Numbered from the stretch's first letter, positions 1-11,993 are shown. The stretch: DNA of 64,000 nt from Anaspis maculata (GCA_949128115.1 OX421964.1:1364001-1428000); one strand, 5' to 3'. Notes: generated from the letters alone by a model not told the origin. Numbers and translations: made by a program.

Positions 1-3000
1 GGGCTCAATCAAAAGGATCTGAAAATCATAACCAAATACAAGGGGTTCCGACAGAGATCCGAACGCCACGAAAAAATGGAACGGGGCTCAGCAAGGCTTC
101 AAACGATATTGAAAACACAAGGGGGCCTTATGGAGCTTCGAGAGGGCTCCGAATATCACATAGAAGCACAAGGTGCTTACTACTGCTCCGAAAGCCACGA
201 AAAGATGTAAGGGGGCTCAGCATGCAGGGCTTCAAAAGTCGTTGAAGAAACAAGGGGGTGAGGGCCCACGGCAGCTACGGATGACACAAGAAGGCAACAG
301 GAGGCTCACTGGAATTCTGATAGTCGCATTGAAGAACATGGGGGGGCTCACTAGGGTTCCGAGCTACACTCATGGAAACGAGGGGGCTCACTAGGGTTCC
401 AAACTACACGTATGGACACAAGGGGGCTCACTAGGGCTCCAAACTACTCTTGCGGGCACAAGGGGGCCCGATAGAGCTCCGTATATCACATGAAGGCACA
501 AGGGACTTACACTAGGGCTTCCAGCAATGTAAAAGCGCACAAGATGGCTTACTGGAATTCTGAAAGCCACGAAAACACATAATGGGGCTCATTAGGGCTC
601 TTAACGACACATAGGGCACAAGGAACCTAACAAGAATCCGGAAATCACGGGAAAATGCAAGGGGGCTCCGTAGAACTTCACATAATGTTGGTTACACAAG
701 AGGGCCCAGGGGGCTCTTTACAGCAAGAAAAGGCAAAAGGAGGCTAACTGTATGATACTCTAAAAGCCAACACAGTGGACTGATTGGGGTTCCAAACTAC
801 ACATAAGGGTACAAAGGGGACCCGATAGAGCTCCAAAAGCCATGGAAATACAACAAGGGGCCCCAATGGAGCTTTGTAGCCATGAAAAAGCCATTAAAAA
901 ACAAAAGGGGCTCACTAGGACACAAAACTACACTAACCGGCACAAGGGGGTCCGATAGGGCTCCGCATATCACAAAGGCACAAGGGAGCCCAAGGAACTT
1001 TATATAACAACGGAAGGCAAAAGGGGCTCACTGGAATTCCGGAAGCTACGAAAAAACACAAGGCGGCTCATTAGGGCTCCATACTACACTTGAAGACACA
1101 AGGGGGCTCGATAGGGCTCTGAATATCACATGAAGGCACAAGGTGCTTACTGCTGCTCCGGAAACCACGGAAAGATGTAAGGGGGCTAGTCAGCACGGCT
1201 TCAAAAGACGTGTTGAAGAAACAAGGGAGCCCACTGACGCTCTGGATGACATAAGACGGCAACAGGGGGTTTACTGGAATTCTGATAGTCATGGAAAAAC
1301 ACAAGGGGGCTCACTAGGGCTCCAAGCTATACTTGCGGACACAAAGAGGGTCCAATAGGGCTCCGTATATTACATGGAGACACAAGGGACTTACACTAGG
1401 GCTTCCAGAAATGCAAAAGCGCACAAGATGGCTTACTGGAATTCTGAAAGCCACAAAAATACATGAAGGGGCTCGTTAGGGCTCCAATGGACACATAGGG
1501 CAGGAGGGGCCTATGAAAAATCCGGAAATCACGGGAAAGTGCAGGGGAACTCCGTAGAACTTCATCTGATATTGGTGACACAAGGGGCTCTTTATAACGA
1601 GAAAAGGCAAAAGGGGACTCACTGCATAGTGCTGAAAGCCAATAAAAACAAAAATGGACTGCTTAGGGCTCCAAACTACACATAAGGATACAAGAGGACC
1701 CGATAGAGCTCCGAAAGCCACGGAAATACGACAAGGGGGCCCAATGAAGCTCTTTATAATCAAGCTTATCTGCTTGCACGATGGGGCCCGATCGTGTATC
1801 ACCGAATCGTGTGCCTCCGAATATCACCTGAAGGCAGAAGGTGCTTGCTACTGCTCCGAAAGTCGCGGAAAGATGTAAGGAGGCTCAGCAGGGCTTTAAA
1901 AGATGTTAAGGAAACAAGGGGGCCAATGGGGCTCCGAATAACACAAGAAGGCAACAAGGGGCTTACTGGAACTCTGACCCAGACAAAAACAAGAGGGCTC
2001 ACTAGGCGCCAAACTATACACTTGCGGACACAAGGGGGTCCGATAGGGCTCCGTATATTACATTAAGGCACAAGGGACTTACACCAAGACTTCCAGCAAT
2101 GCAAGAACGCACAAGCCACGAAAACACACAAGGGGGCTCCTTATGGCTCCAAATGACGCAGTGCTCAATAGAAATCAGAAAGTCACGGAAAAGTGCAAGG
2201 AGGCTCAGTAGGGCTTCAAATGATATTGGTGACACAAGGGGGCTCAAGGGGCTCTAAGGGGGTTCATTAGGGCTTCAAATTATATTTAAAGAAACAAGGG
2301 ATTAGGGGTCGAATATAACATAGAGGCACAAGGAACTTACTACTGCTCCAAAAGCCCATAGGAAAAGCGCAAGGGGGCCCAACAGAACTTCAAACGGTAT
2401 TGAAGAGACAAGGGGCTCCATGGAGCTCTGTATAACAAAATAACGCGAAATGGGGCTTACTGGTACCTACTCCGAAAATCATGAAGAAACATAAGGAGGC
2501 GCAACGGGGCTCCAACTACACCTGGAAGCACAATGGGGGCCGATAGAGCTTCATCATGCCATGACGGCATAAGGCTGCTTGCTGCTCCGGAATTCATGGA
2601 AAATTCAAGGGGGCTCAGCACGGCTTCAAGTTACGTTGAATATATAAATAGAATAAGGGGGCCCAGTGAAGCTCTTGATAACACAAGACTGCAAAAGGGG
2701 CCTTGTGGAAATCTGAGAACAATGAAAAAGAGTTGAAAAACATTAGAGGTCAAAAATTACACTAGAGAAGATGAGGGGCTCGATAGGGGCCAAATATCTC
2801 ATGAAAGTATAAGGGGGCTTACTGGTGCTCCCAAAGCTTGGTGTACTAGCAAAAATTCTCGGAATGATGCAAGGGGACTAAGCAGAGCTCCAAAGACATG
2901 AAGAAACCAGGGTGCGCAGTAGGGCTCCAAATACTACAAAAAGGAATAAGGGGACTTACTAAAGTTCGAAAAGCAACGAGGAAAGACAAAGGGACTTGTT

Positions 3001-3020
3001 AAAGTTAAGACAAAGGGCAA
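1..3020. repeat. G-rich degenerate minisatellite with higher-order repeats
   Basis: The whole stretch is made of roughly 40-50 bp variants of a CACAAGGGGGCTCACTAGGG-type unit with a recurring GGCTCCNAA tail. Larger blocks recur as well. The landmark AGGTGCTTAC followed by TGCTCC and GGAAAGATG lies at 171, 1141 and 1839. The landmark AGGGACTTACAC lies near 501, 1385 and 2073. This gives higher-order units of about 0.7-1.0 kb, with shorter partial copies near 2331 and 2569. The array fades after about 2,950. Short open frames on both strands here are translations of the repeat and are not credible genes. The window starts inside the array, so its true length is unknown. Confidence 0.85.
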
Positions 3021-3034
3021 AACATCATTTTGCG

Positions 3035-3091
3035 ACGAATTGTCCGCGAGACGAATTGTCCGCTACGAATTGTCCGCGGGACGAATTGTCC
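3035..3091. repeat. Short array of ACGAATTGTCC
   Basis: Four exact copies of ACGAATTGTCC start at 3035, 3051, 3065 and 3081, separated by GC-rich 3-5 base spacers (CGCG, GCT, GCGGG). A lone copy recurs near 32940. The array sits exactly between two different minisatellites. Confidence 0.85.
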
Positions 3092-3099
3092 GGTCACGC

Positions 3100-4250
3100 T
3101 TTTAGGGTCATCATGGTACAAAATCTCATAATATCATAAAGCAGGATCTTCTACAATCATAAAGCTACAGCTTCTTGAGCTATGGAGCAAGATTTCATAG
3201 GTTTACAGAACAAATTTTTTTGTTCTGTAAAGAACAAAAAAATGTGGAGAAAGATATGCGGAGTGGTGACAGAACAACTTTTTCTGGGATGAATAAGCAA
3301 GGTTTTTCAGCGTAGAACCACTTTCTCTAGGGGAATGAAGCCGTTGCTTCTAGAGTATAAAGCAAAATCCAAGGACATCGAGCAAGATCTTCCAAGATTC
3401 GTACAGCAAGAGCTTAGAAAATCGTGGAGTAAGAGCCTTACAGATTATGAAGCAAGATCTCAACAATGCAGTAAGATCATGTAGGATAACAAAGCGAGAT
3501 CCTCTAGGATCATGAATTGAAACATTCTAGAGTCGTACGGCAAGATTTTTCAGGCTCATAGAACCAAATCTTCTAGAATAACAGAGCAAGATCTTTAGAG
3601 TCATAGAGCAAGCAAGTCCTCATTGAAACGTAGAGCAAGATCTTCGACAATCATGAGGTGGAGATGTCTAGGGTCGTAAAGCAGTATCTTGTGAAATCAA
3701 AAAACATGAATTCTCAGGGTCATACAGCAAGTTCACCTGAGATCATAGGGAACGATTCACAAGAGCCATAGAGCAAAGCTCTGGAGAGTCATAAAGTGAG
3801 ATATTCTAATATAACGGTGGAACATCTTTTGGGATCATGGGGCAAGATTCTATAGAATCATAAAGCAAGATCTCCTTGTCTCATAGAGCAAGTTCTTCTG
3901 GGGTCGTGTGGAAAGAACGTCTAGGGTCTAGGGAGGAGAACAGAGCTTCGAAATTTTCTAATATCACATAGCAAGATTTCATAGCATCATGAAGTACCTA
4001 AGAGCTTCTAGAGCAAGTTCTTCTAGCGTCGTGGTGCAAGATCTTTAGAAGTCATAGAGTAGGATCTTTCAAAATAATAGAGAACGATCTTCCAGGCTAG
4101 AGCAAGATCTAGAGTCAAAAAGCAAAGATTTTTTAGAGCCATAACAGCCAAAGTTTTTGGGCTAAGGATTGTCATTTTCTTGGATAATGAAGCAAGATTT
4201 TCTATGGTCTATGGTTTCTATGGCTCTATATTAGATTTTCTCTAGCGACA
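3100..4250. repeat. AGCAAGATCTTC-type degenerate minisatellite
   Basis: Variants of TCATAGAGCAAGATCTTCTA recur every 20-30 bases with heavy divergence (for example near 3360, 3590, 3640, 3860, 4040 and 4090). No open frame of note is present. The unit differs from the G-rich repeat before it, so this is a separate family. Confidence 0.75.
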
Positions 4251-4254
4251 TTTC

Positions 4255-5511
4255 CAGAAGAATGCTATTGCTGACCAATATTTCGCAAAATAAAAGAGTG
4301 AAACACATGACTGGTGGGTATATAAAAACCAATTCAGTCTATACTTCTTGTACAGCAGAGCTCCAAGCGAGGTTTCGAGGCTTGAACTAAATATTCATTC
4401 CGGTCCTTCCTGCTCAAATCTGGGTTGGATGCATCATTTCCATTTTTTTCTCGAACATTCCCGCTTCCAAAACAATCCCAAGCTTCAGACACAGACGCAG
4501 ATATGAACCCGCAATAAAAAATAAATAGCCAAAATTTATTAATATCTATTCTGCACGCGTCTTTCTCATCCAGCCCGCAGACCTAATAAAATAAAGCGAA
4601 AATAAATAATAGAGCGAATATTCCGACCGGTCTGTGTAAGCACGCTTTCTGTAAACGAAACGCTATAAATTACCGTATTATACAAAATACCAAAGCAAAT
4701 AATTATCCTCCTAGGCAAAATATAATCGGAAAACCGCTTGTGAGCAGAGGTTACCTGAGAACGTGTCTACTGAAAGCAGAAGTTTTCTAAACCTTTTTCT
4801 CCTACGTAAATACCGCAATATACACAGTGTGTACCTATACATAAATGGAGCTACTGGAAAAACTGAACGCAATAGCAGCATCGTATATTTTGGAGTGTGT
4901 ATAACTAGCGAAATTATTATGATAAATAACATCTAGATAACGGTAATGTTTACGCTTGTATACCTATACCGATAAACAAATTAGTTTAGCAGGTGTAAGT
5001 ATCTATAGGCATCCCTGCGTTCGCTGGCAAATATTTTTATTGTCTTGAGTAGCAGGTACGTGAGCGCGGAGCAAAAAATTGTACTAATTTGTTTTTTTTT
5101 TTGTTTGGAAAATTTGATCACTTTAAATTTTGCAAGTGGGTACAAAACGTCTTTTCTGACGTCAGTTTTTTTCTGTGGCGGCTGTACAGGCACTTGAAAA
5201 GCGAATTACCGGAGGAACAAGCAGAGCGGGAATAAAAGAGATGAATTTTTTGCGTATTTACTTTTTGTAAAAAAAAAATTGTTTGCGTACGCCATATTAA
5301 AAAATCAAACTTGGATAAACCACTTTGATTTATGTACCTTTTTAATAATTACGACAAAAAACGGAACAAAAAGCTTTCCTTCGGTGAATTTTCAATTCTA
5401 AAATCTGAAGCTCCGGTAAAATACACGATTGTATGGTTTAATCAACCACATTACTTTTCAGTGTTCATTCCTCGAATTTTTCAGAGATGAATGATTCTTT
5501 TTGGTACCCAA
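4255..5511. other. AT-rich region without recognised gene
   Basis: About 1.25 kb of AT-rich sequence with poly-A/T tracts. Open frames of 70-87 codons exist on the minus strand, but they have no recognisable motif. The stretch near 5370-5450 resembles 6780-6840, so part of it is a diverged repeat copy. Confidence 0.5.
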
Positions 5512-5513
5512 TA

Positions 5514-6686
5514 CAGGGTGATTCATGAGTGACCTTACATAGGCTAATGGGAGATAGAGGACTTTGAGGCGAGTCAGGTTCCACTGAAGAAATTTTATTT
5601 TCTCCGATGGTTACGAAGATACAGGGTGTTTTGTGTGTTTCGTATGAAAATTTGATAAGCGATATTCCTGAAACGGCCAAAGGTATTTTGTTGAAATTCA
5701 CCAGTAATATTTCTCTGTTGGAACTCATCCCGAAGCCATACCGGGTGAGTCAAAATCCAGGGCCGGGCTAGAAAAAAGGTGCCCTTTTTTTGTTTCATCA
5801 AAAAGTACATTTTCTGACCGTTTTTCTAAAAAAATGCTATCGGATTCAAAAAGCTAAGGAAAAATGCTTCAAGAATCACTCTTCAATTTAGATGGCACAC
5901 CCAAACCGTTTCGACAATAAAATTAAAAGTAAAATTTGTGGGTGAGTTCCCATTTTCGACCGGACATAATCGACTCATTGTTTGATCGAATTCATTAAAA
6001 TTCATTTTTTGGCTTGTCTTTGTTGAATAGAAGGGCTTGGTTGAAAAAAAATTTCAGAGCTAACAATTTTTTTTTATGACAAAATCGAGAGCGAAACCAA
6101 AATTAGACTCGATTTGATCGTCAAAAAAAAAATTCCGGCTATGGAATTTTTCTTACTACCAAGCCCTTCTGTTCCACAGAGACAAGCTAAAAAATGAATT
6201 TTAATGAATTCAATCAAACAATGAGTCGATTATGTCCGGTCAAAGATGGAAACTTACCCACAAATATTACTTTTATTTTTTTTTGTCGAACCGGTCTAGG
6301 TGTGCCATTTAAATTGAAGAGTGATTCTTCAAGCATTTTTCCTTAGCTTTTCGAATCCGACAACAGTTTTTCAGAAAAGCGGTCAGAAAATGTACTTTTT
6401 GATCAAATAAAAAAGGGGCACATTTTTTCAATTCCGGCCCTGGATTTTGACTCACCCGGTATGACTTCTGGATAAGTTCCAGCAGAGAAATATTACTGGT
6501 AAATTTCAACACAATATCTTCAGCCGTTTCAGAAATATCGCTGATCAAAGTTTCACACGAAACACACAAAACACCCTGTATCTTCGTAACCAATGGAGAA
6601 AACAAAATTTCCTCAGTGGATCCTGACTCGCCTCGAAGTCCTCTATCTCCCATTAACCTATGTAAGGTCACTCATGAATCACCCTG
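5514..6686. mobile_element. Foldback (long-TIR) element with three concentric CMGGGTG shells
   Basis: A near-complete palindrome. It starts CAGGGTGATTCATGAG and ends with the reverse complement, and both sides are flanked by TA (5512-5513 and 6687-6688). The arms match nearly to the centre at about 6100. Further terminus-like motifs lie symmetrically inside: CAGGGTG at 5622 with CACCCTG ending at 6578 (108 bases in on both sides), and CCGGGTG at 5741 with CACCCGG ending at 6459 (119 further in on both sides). No transposase is encoded. A TA target and short terminal motif suggest mobilisation by a Tc1/mariner-type transposase; that is inference. Confidence 0.85.
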
Positions 6687-6779
6687 TATATTGAATTTTA
6701 TATATTGCTTACGCCATATGAAACAAGCAATTCAATTATCAATGTATCTTATATTTACGGCATAAAAACGAAGCAAAAA

Positions 6780-7015
6780 AGCTTCTCTTTGGTGAACTTT
6801 TCATTTCTAAGTCTCGAAGGAATACACGCTTGCTGGATTCAATTGCCCGACCCTCGATTTCTCACCGCCAAAATTTTTCACAGAAAAACGCCGAAACAGG
6901 TCGATTTTTGTTTCGAGAGGGCCATCGAGGACACATACTGCCAAACTTTCATTTTCAACCCCCTTGCCCCCACCACACCCTACTGCAAATTTCGATACAG
7001 TAAAGGGGATAGTTG
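6780..7015. repeat. Diverged fragment related to the foldback arm at 19392-20477
   Basis: The block with AAACAGGTCGATTTTTGTTT, then GAGGACACATACTGCCAAA and CCCCCTTGCCCCCAC, matches the arm around 19455-19560 and, inverted, 20330-20420. The TA-flanked terminus is not present here, so this is a fragment. The open frames on both strands are repeat translations. Confidence 0.6.
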
Positions 7016-7198
7016 AAAATGTAGAACTTTTTAATGTAAATGGCGGAATAAAAAATGTGAAAAATATGAATATGAAAAAACTGACATCCCAGCTCCATCG
7101 GTGTGAACGTTGTCGGTGAACCAATTTGTTAATATTTCTACAAAGATGTTTCAGAAATTTCCAGAGATTTCTTCGAGATCTCCAACAATTTGCAAGAG

Positions 7199-7540
7199 TT
7201 TTATATAGGAGTAACAGGGAGAAAGGCAGGTGACAGACTCAAAGAACATAATCGTGAGATTAATTAATACAAAAACAATGTCTATTTCGATATAAAATCA
7301 AATTTTGCACAAAATATTATTTTTTTAAAACACAATTTCGACCCAACAACTGATCATAAAATTATTCACAATGAACTGAATTACAAGCGTAGAATTTTAC
7401 TTTATTCATTAGAAATTTCGAAAACTTTGTACAACAAAAACCAAATTCTATTAAATGAACAAATCGACAAGCTTCCTGACCATATATTCAAACTTCTTAT
7501 AGGAGCCTCTAATAATTTTCGGTCCAAAATAAAGCAGTAG
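7199..7540 (+). pseudogene. GIY-YIG endonuclease C-terminal remnant, Penelope-like element
   Basis: Plus-strand frame from 7199 reads FYIGVTGRKAGDRLKEH, the second half of the GIY-YIG nuclease signature (YIG followed by a conserved Arg and Glu-His). One in-frame stop (TAA) follows 22 codons in. The frame then continues through a basic and hydrophobic tail to a natural stop TAG at 7538-7540. GIY-YIG domains at a protein C-terminus after a reverse transcriptase are typical of Penelope-like retroelements, so this is most likely a 5'-truncated, decayed copy. The first GIY tripeptide and all of the reverse transcriptase are missing. It lies inside the GATTTCT minisatellite, whose sequence directly before 7199 (near 7165) is repeated near 11045. 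The clade cannot be set from this fragment, and another GIY-YIG-bearing element remains possible. Confidence 0.65.
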
Positions 7541-7690
7541 TTGTCTTTCAAATTATTATTCATCTCAACAATATATACACCTATTTTCCAATGACTTTGT
7601 CAAATTGACTTATACCACATCATTTTATTGCTTCATTTTTGAGAATTTCGTAAGTTTATTAGATTTATATCGTTAATGTTTTATTTACTA

Positions 7691-7765
7691 TTGTATTTTT
7701 AGGGATGTGACCATGGCTATTATTCTATATAGCCGAAACTAGTCATCCTTTTTCAAAATATACAA
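7691..7765 (+). ncRNA. Hammerhead-ribozyme-like fold downstream of the GIY-YIG remnant
   Basis: All three stems of a hammerhead can be drawn. Stem I pairs AGGGAT (7701-7706) with ATCCTT (7745-7750). It extends outward after an internal loop, TTGTATTTT (7691-7699) pairing with AAAATATACAA. Stem II pairs GGCTAT (7715-7720) with ATAGCC (7729-7734) around an 8-nt loop. GAAA is at 7735-7738. Stem III is minimal (CTAG, a palindrome), followed by the cleavage triplet GTC at 7742-7744. The CUGANGA box reads GUGACCA: C3 and G8 are swapped to G3 and C8, which preserves their base pair, and one extra U precedes stem II. Penelope-like elements are known to carry hammerheads with very short stem III in their terminal repeats. 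Activity is not implied. Confidence 0.5.
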
Positions 7766-9754
7766 CCTTTACAAAGTGGTGCTGACATTTTTAAACATTT
7801 TTATTCTGAGATTTTTAGGAATTTACAAAAAGTTGTTCGGGATTTATACAAATTTCTACGACAATACCAGTGATTCCTGAAGACTTCTGAAGATAACCAA
7901 TAATTTCTCAGGGTTTCTAGATATTTCCACGGTTTCTAGGGATTCCTGAAAGATTCAAGATTTCTATAGAAAAAAAATTGGAATTTATAGCAATTTGCGT
8001 AAGAGTTCCAGGTGTTCTTGGACATTTTTCGAGATTTTTGAAGAATTTCGAAGGATTTCTGAAGATTTCTACGGGTTTTCTGAATGTACCAACGAGCTTT
8101 TTGATGATCCCTGTGAGAATTTCTAGATATCTCTCAAGATTTTTACGGGATCATTCTAAGGATTCGTTTGAGATTCCTAGGGATTTCTGAATTTTTATGC
8201 GGGGTATCCAAGAAGTTGCAAGGATTTTTGAAAATTTCTAGGGCGTTCTGGAATTGAGCATGATTGTTTCTATTCTAGGTATTTCTATTGTTTTAGGAAT
8301 TTCTACGGGCTAAGATTGACGATTAGTATGGGGTTTCTATGGCTTTGAGACTCCTACAGGATATCAAAGAGTTCTGAGAATTTCTAGGTTCTTATGATCT
8401 ATACAGGAATTCTGAGGACTCCCAGAAATTTGTATGAAATATCTAGATATTTCTTGGGAATTCTTGGGAATTTGGAGGATTCATGAAGATTTCTGCAAGA
8501 TTGGTAGAAATTTCTAATAATTGCTGAAAATTTCTGAAAACTTTTAGGAAGTTTTAGAAATCTTTACAGGATTCTTGAAAATTTCATAAAATTTCCAAAG
8601 ACTTTGCCTATTTCTAAAATATTTTTAGGGATTCTGGAGATTTATACTAGATTTCTGAGAATTTTCAAGAGTTTCTAGGGCTTTCTGAGGATTTTGTACG
8701 AGAATTCAAGGGATTTCCAAAGATTTTCACCAGAACTGGAGAGACTTATACAGATTTTCACGGGATTCCTGAAGATTCATATTATGGAATTTCTGAAAAT
8801 TTCTGATGGTTCCTTACAGTTTCTATAGATTTTCAGAGATTTCCACGGGATTTCCAGGGATTTGCAAGAATTTTTACTAGGTTCTATAGGAATTTCTGAA
8901 GATTTTTGGGGAATACCAAACATTTCTATAGATTTCTCATTATTTCAACGGAATTTCTAGGAATTAATGAAAACTTCTATAAGATTTCTGGGGATCACTT
9001 GAGATTGAATCTTTGAAGAAGTTTTAGGGACTTCTGAAGATCCTACGTGATGTCAAAAATATTCATGAGATTTTTGAGGATTCTTGTGAGAATTTCTTGG
9101 GATTTTTGAAGAATCCTACGGAACCTCTAGGAGTTTCAGAAGATTCGTTTGAAATTCCTAGAGATTTCTGAATATTTTCACGAAATATCTAAAGATTTTT
9201 GGATATTTCCACGGATTTTGTAGGACTTTCTACATATTTCGACAAGCTTTCTTCAGATTTCTGAAGAGCTTTTCACGAAATTTCTGAAAATTCATAAGGC
9301 TCCCGAATGACTTCAACAAGGTCCCTAGAGATTTCTAGAAATTCTCACAGGATTATTTCGACAGGATATCTGCGGATTCATGAGGATTTCTAGAAGTTTC
9401 TGAGAATCACTTGCGGATTTCCAGGGATTCCTAAAGATCTGTATGGAATTTTCAAAAATTTCTACGACTGTTCAAGGATTTTTTAAAGACTCCTGAAGTT
9501 TACCAATAATTTCCAAGTATTTTTTGATATTTCTACGGTTTCTCGGAATTTCCGGGGGGCTCAGGATTTCTAAGGGATTTCCAGGGATTTACAGAGATTC
9601 ATATAAAATTTTCAGGGATTTCTGGTGATTTTCACGAGATTTTTCAAGAATTTCTGAGAATTTTTGGAGATGTCTACGGGATTTCTAATCTTATGTCAAC
9701 GAGATTTCTGAAGGTACCTAATCCTGAAGATTCGTTTAGGCTTCCCAGAAATTC

Positions 9755-9995
9755 AACTGTGGAACCTTTATTATTATCTTACACATTTTACATTGTTCAA
9801 GATTTTTGGATAGTGATACATTGGGTGAATGATTCGTGTACATACAACTTGTCTGTGATATTTTTATTTATTGCCATTGCTTCTACATATTGTTCTATTT
9901 TCAAGTTGCTTGACAATGTTCATAGACTAATTATACTCACAATCATGCTGTAATCACTTAGTCGAAAAAGTGAACAAAGTAAAAGTTGACAGTTG
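9755..9995. other. Unidentified insert within the GATTTCT minisatellite
   Basis: About 240 bases without the minisatellite motif. The edges carry CAACTGT (about 9748) and ACAGTTG (about 9989) as a 7-base inverted pair, which may be chance. An 86-codon frame crosses it but starts in the minisatellite and has no recognisable domain. Confidence 0.4.
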
Positions 9996-10429
9996 ATGTC
10001 TAAATATTTCTACGGGATTTCTGAGAGCTTTCAAAGGTTCTTCTGGGAATCTTTGTGATTTCTATTTTTTCCAAGATTTCTACGGACTTCGATTGCAGAC
10101 TAGTACGGGATTTCTAGGGGTTTCTGGAGACTTCTACGAGATTTCTAACTATTTCTGAGATTTTTCAGGCAGTTTTGAGAGTTTCTACATGATTTCCGAA
10201 TATTTGTATGGGATTTCTAGGAATTTTAAACAGTTTTTATGGAAATTTTCAGAACTTTGAAGATTTCTACAAATACTTTGAATATCTTCAGGGATTTTCA
10301 CGGGATTGCCAGGAATTTCTACAGAGCTCCTGAGTATTCATGTGAAAATTTCTAGGTGTTTCTCAAGACTCCAGGGATCTCTAAGAGATCGCAAGGGATT
10401 CCCAAAGATCAGTATTAGATGTTTAAAAT

Positions 10430-10795
10430 GTTCTCATTCTGAATTGTTAGGCTGAATTCTAGGGGCTGCAGATTTTTCCGACTGCCTGCTGCCACTTCGA
10501 ACGCGATCGTCAGATCCCCTGTATACATGATGTCCAGGTACTTCAATGAAATCTGCCACATAACAGACTTGAGCTCTCCTTCTTTAAATGGGTTCATGGG
10601 GGCTATTCAGGAAACACAGACCTTTGTCTTGTAATTGTAATTTATAATTGTTATGTTTTGTCTTTCTTCATTTGACTTGAAATCTGTTCCATATTTTATA
10701 GGTGTATGTAAATTTTGTACTTGTCACCATTGTCCTTTGTATAACTTGTGTTGTTGAGCAATAAAGCTTCTTATCTTGTTATCTTATCTTATAAT
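10430..10795 (+). mobile_element. 5'-truncated non-LTR retrotransposon (LINE) 3' end
   Basis: Plus frame 10464-10634 reads GCRFFRLPAATSNAIVRSPV and onward through MMSRYFNEIC and LNGFM, ending at TAA 10632-10634. It resembles the C-terminal tail of insect LINE ORF2 proteins (phe-phe-x-leu-pro-ala, asn, ser-pro, asn-x-ile, leu-asn). It is followed by about 110 bases of 3' UTR, an AATAAAG signal near 10761 and a tail of CTTATC/TTATC repeats up to about 10792, where the minisatellite resumes. The minus-strand open frame at 10415-10597 is a shadow. No clear target duplication was found. The element is dead and carries only its last codons. Confidence 0.6.
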
Positions 10796-11310
10796 TTGTG
10801 AGACTTTCTATGGATTTTTGGAGAATTTTACGGAATTTCAAGGTATTTCTAAAAATTTCTACAAGATTTGTGGGGATTTCTATAGGTATTCACAGGATTA
10901 CTAGGGATTTTGAAAGAGTTCTGCGAGATTGACTAATAGTTTTGAGAATTTCTGGGTCGTTTTGAAGATTCCTGTGGGATTTCTAGGAATTTATGGATAT
11001 TTCTTCTTTTTTTTTTTTAAATTTCAACAAGATGATACATTTTAGAAGATTTCTTCGAGATCTCCAACAATTTTCAACAGTTTTTAGGTACTACCAGAGA
11101 TTTGTATGAGATTTGTGATTTGTAGGGCTCCCTACGGTAATTCTAAAGAGAAGATTTCTGAAGATTACCAATAATTATAAGGATTTCTTGAGACTTGCAA
11201 TGATTTTTACGAGAATTCGAGCGATTCCCAAAAATGTCTACGGGACTTTTACGGAGTCTTCAAGATTTCTACGGGATTTTCAAGGATTTCTGAAGATTTG
11301 TATGGACAAC

Positions 11311-11993
11311 TGATGGGCCCCGATACAGGCACGAAACCGATTAGGGGCCCTAATTTTGTTGTAACTGAATCGATGCATCGTACTTGACTGTGCCCTCTCC
11401 GAGGGAGAGCTACGAGCTATGGGGGCCGATGAGGGCTCGGACAATTCTGGGAGGCATAGCCTGGTGGACCGCAACTTATTGTCTACGCCGTTATTGTGAC
11501 GTTCCCCACGAGCAGTTCGAGAAGCTCGCGAAAGTGAAACTCGATCTATAGATCTTCTCAGCCGAACGTGACTTCAAGTTGACAACGATTTTTTCGTAGT
11601 TCTCACTCATCCCAGGAAAACTCTTTACACAAACCCTACCACCAGGAACTGTTGCCTGTCGCAAGCATTTGCTCTTATCCTCCACATTTTTATCATCGAC
11701 ACATCCCCATCAACACAACAGCGTGTCGCAGGGCGCTTTTATCTAGCAAATGGCTCGTCAGTATGCTTGTCCCATTCATGCATTCAATATGCGAAAACAA
11801 TCATGACGTTACATCGAGAAAATAACGTTTTTTGAACTTGGAAATGTGATTGCTTGGCATGTTGACACTGACGGCCAGTATGCAAGCATCGACGCATGCT
11901 GTTGAGGCTGCTGTTTAGAATATCTTGGATCCTAATAAAAAAACTATCCGATTCATTTAACTTTCCTACGAAATAGATACGAATTCAGAGTTC
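11311..11993. other. Non-repetitive spacer before the hAT-type element
   Basis: About 680 bases of ordinary composition. Short minus-strand frames of 64 codons (11280-11474 and 11491-11685) have no recognisable motif. A perfect 15-base palindrome-like block, ATTAGGGGCCCTAAT, lies near 11340. No gene can be supported. Confidence 0.4.

Larger units (their letters stand above)
7140..11310. repeat. GATTTCT-type degenerate minisatellite (with three interruptions)
   Basis: Endless variants of GATTTCTAGGGATTTCTGAA and GATTTCTACGGG at about 12-25 base spacing, with no fixed period. The array is interrupted by the GIY-YIG remnant (about 7199-7800), an unrelated insert (about 9755-9995) and a LINE 3' end (about 10430-10795). 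The same family reappears at 56130-57200. Open frames inside are low-complexity translations. Confidence 0.8.

Noticed and set aside
3035..3091. Regularly spaced short repeats resembling a CRISPR array
   Set aside because: Spacers are only 3-5 bases, repeats 11 bases, and the genome is eukaryotic.
11306..11345. CTGATGG ... GAAAC resembling a second hammerhead
   Set aside because: Stem II cannot be drawn with adjacent pairs and no cleavage triplet is placed properly.
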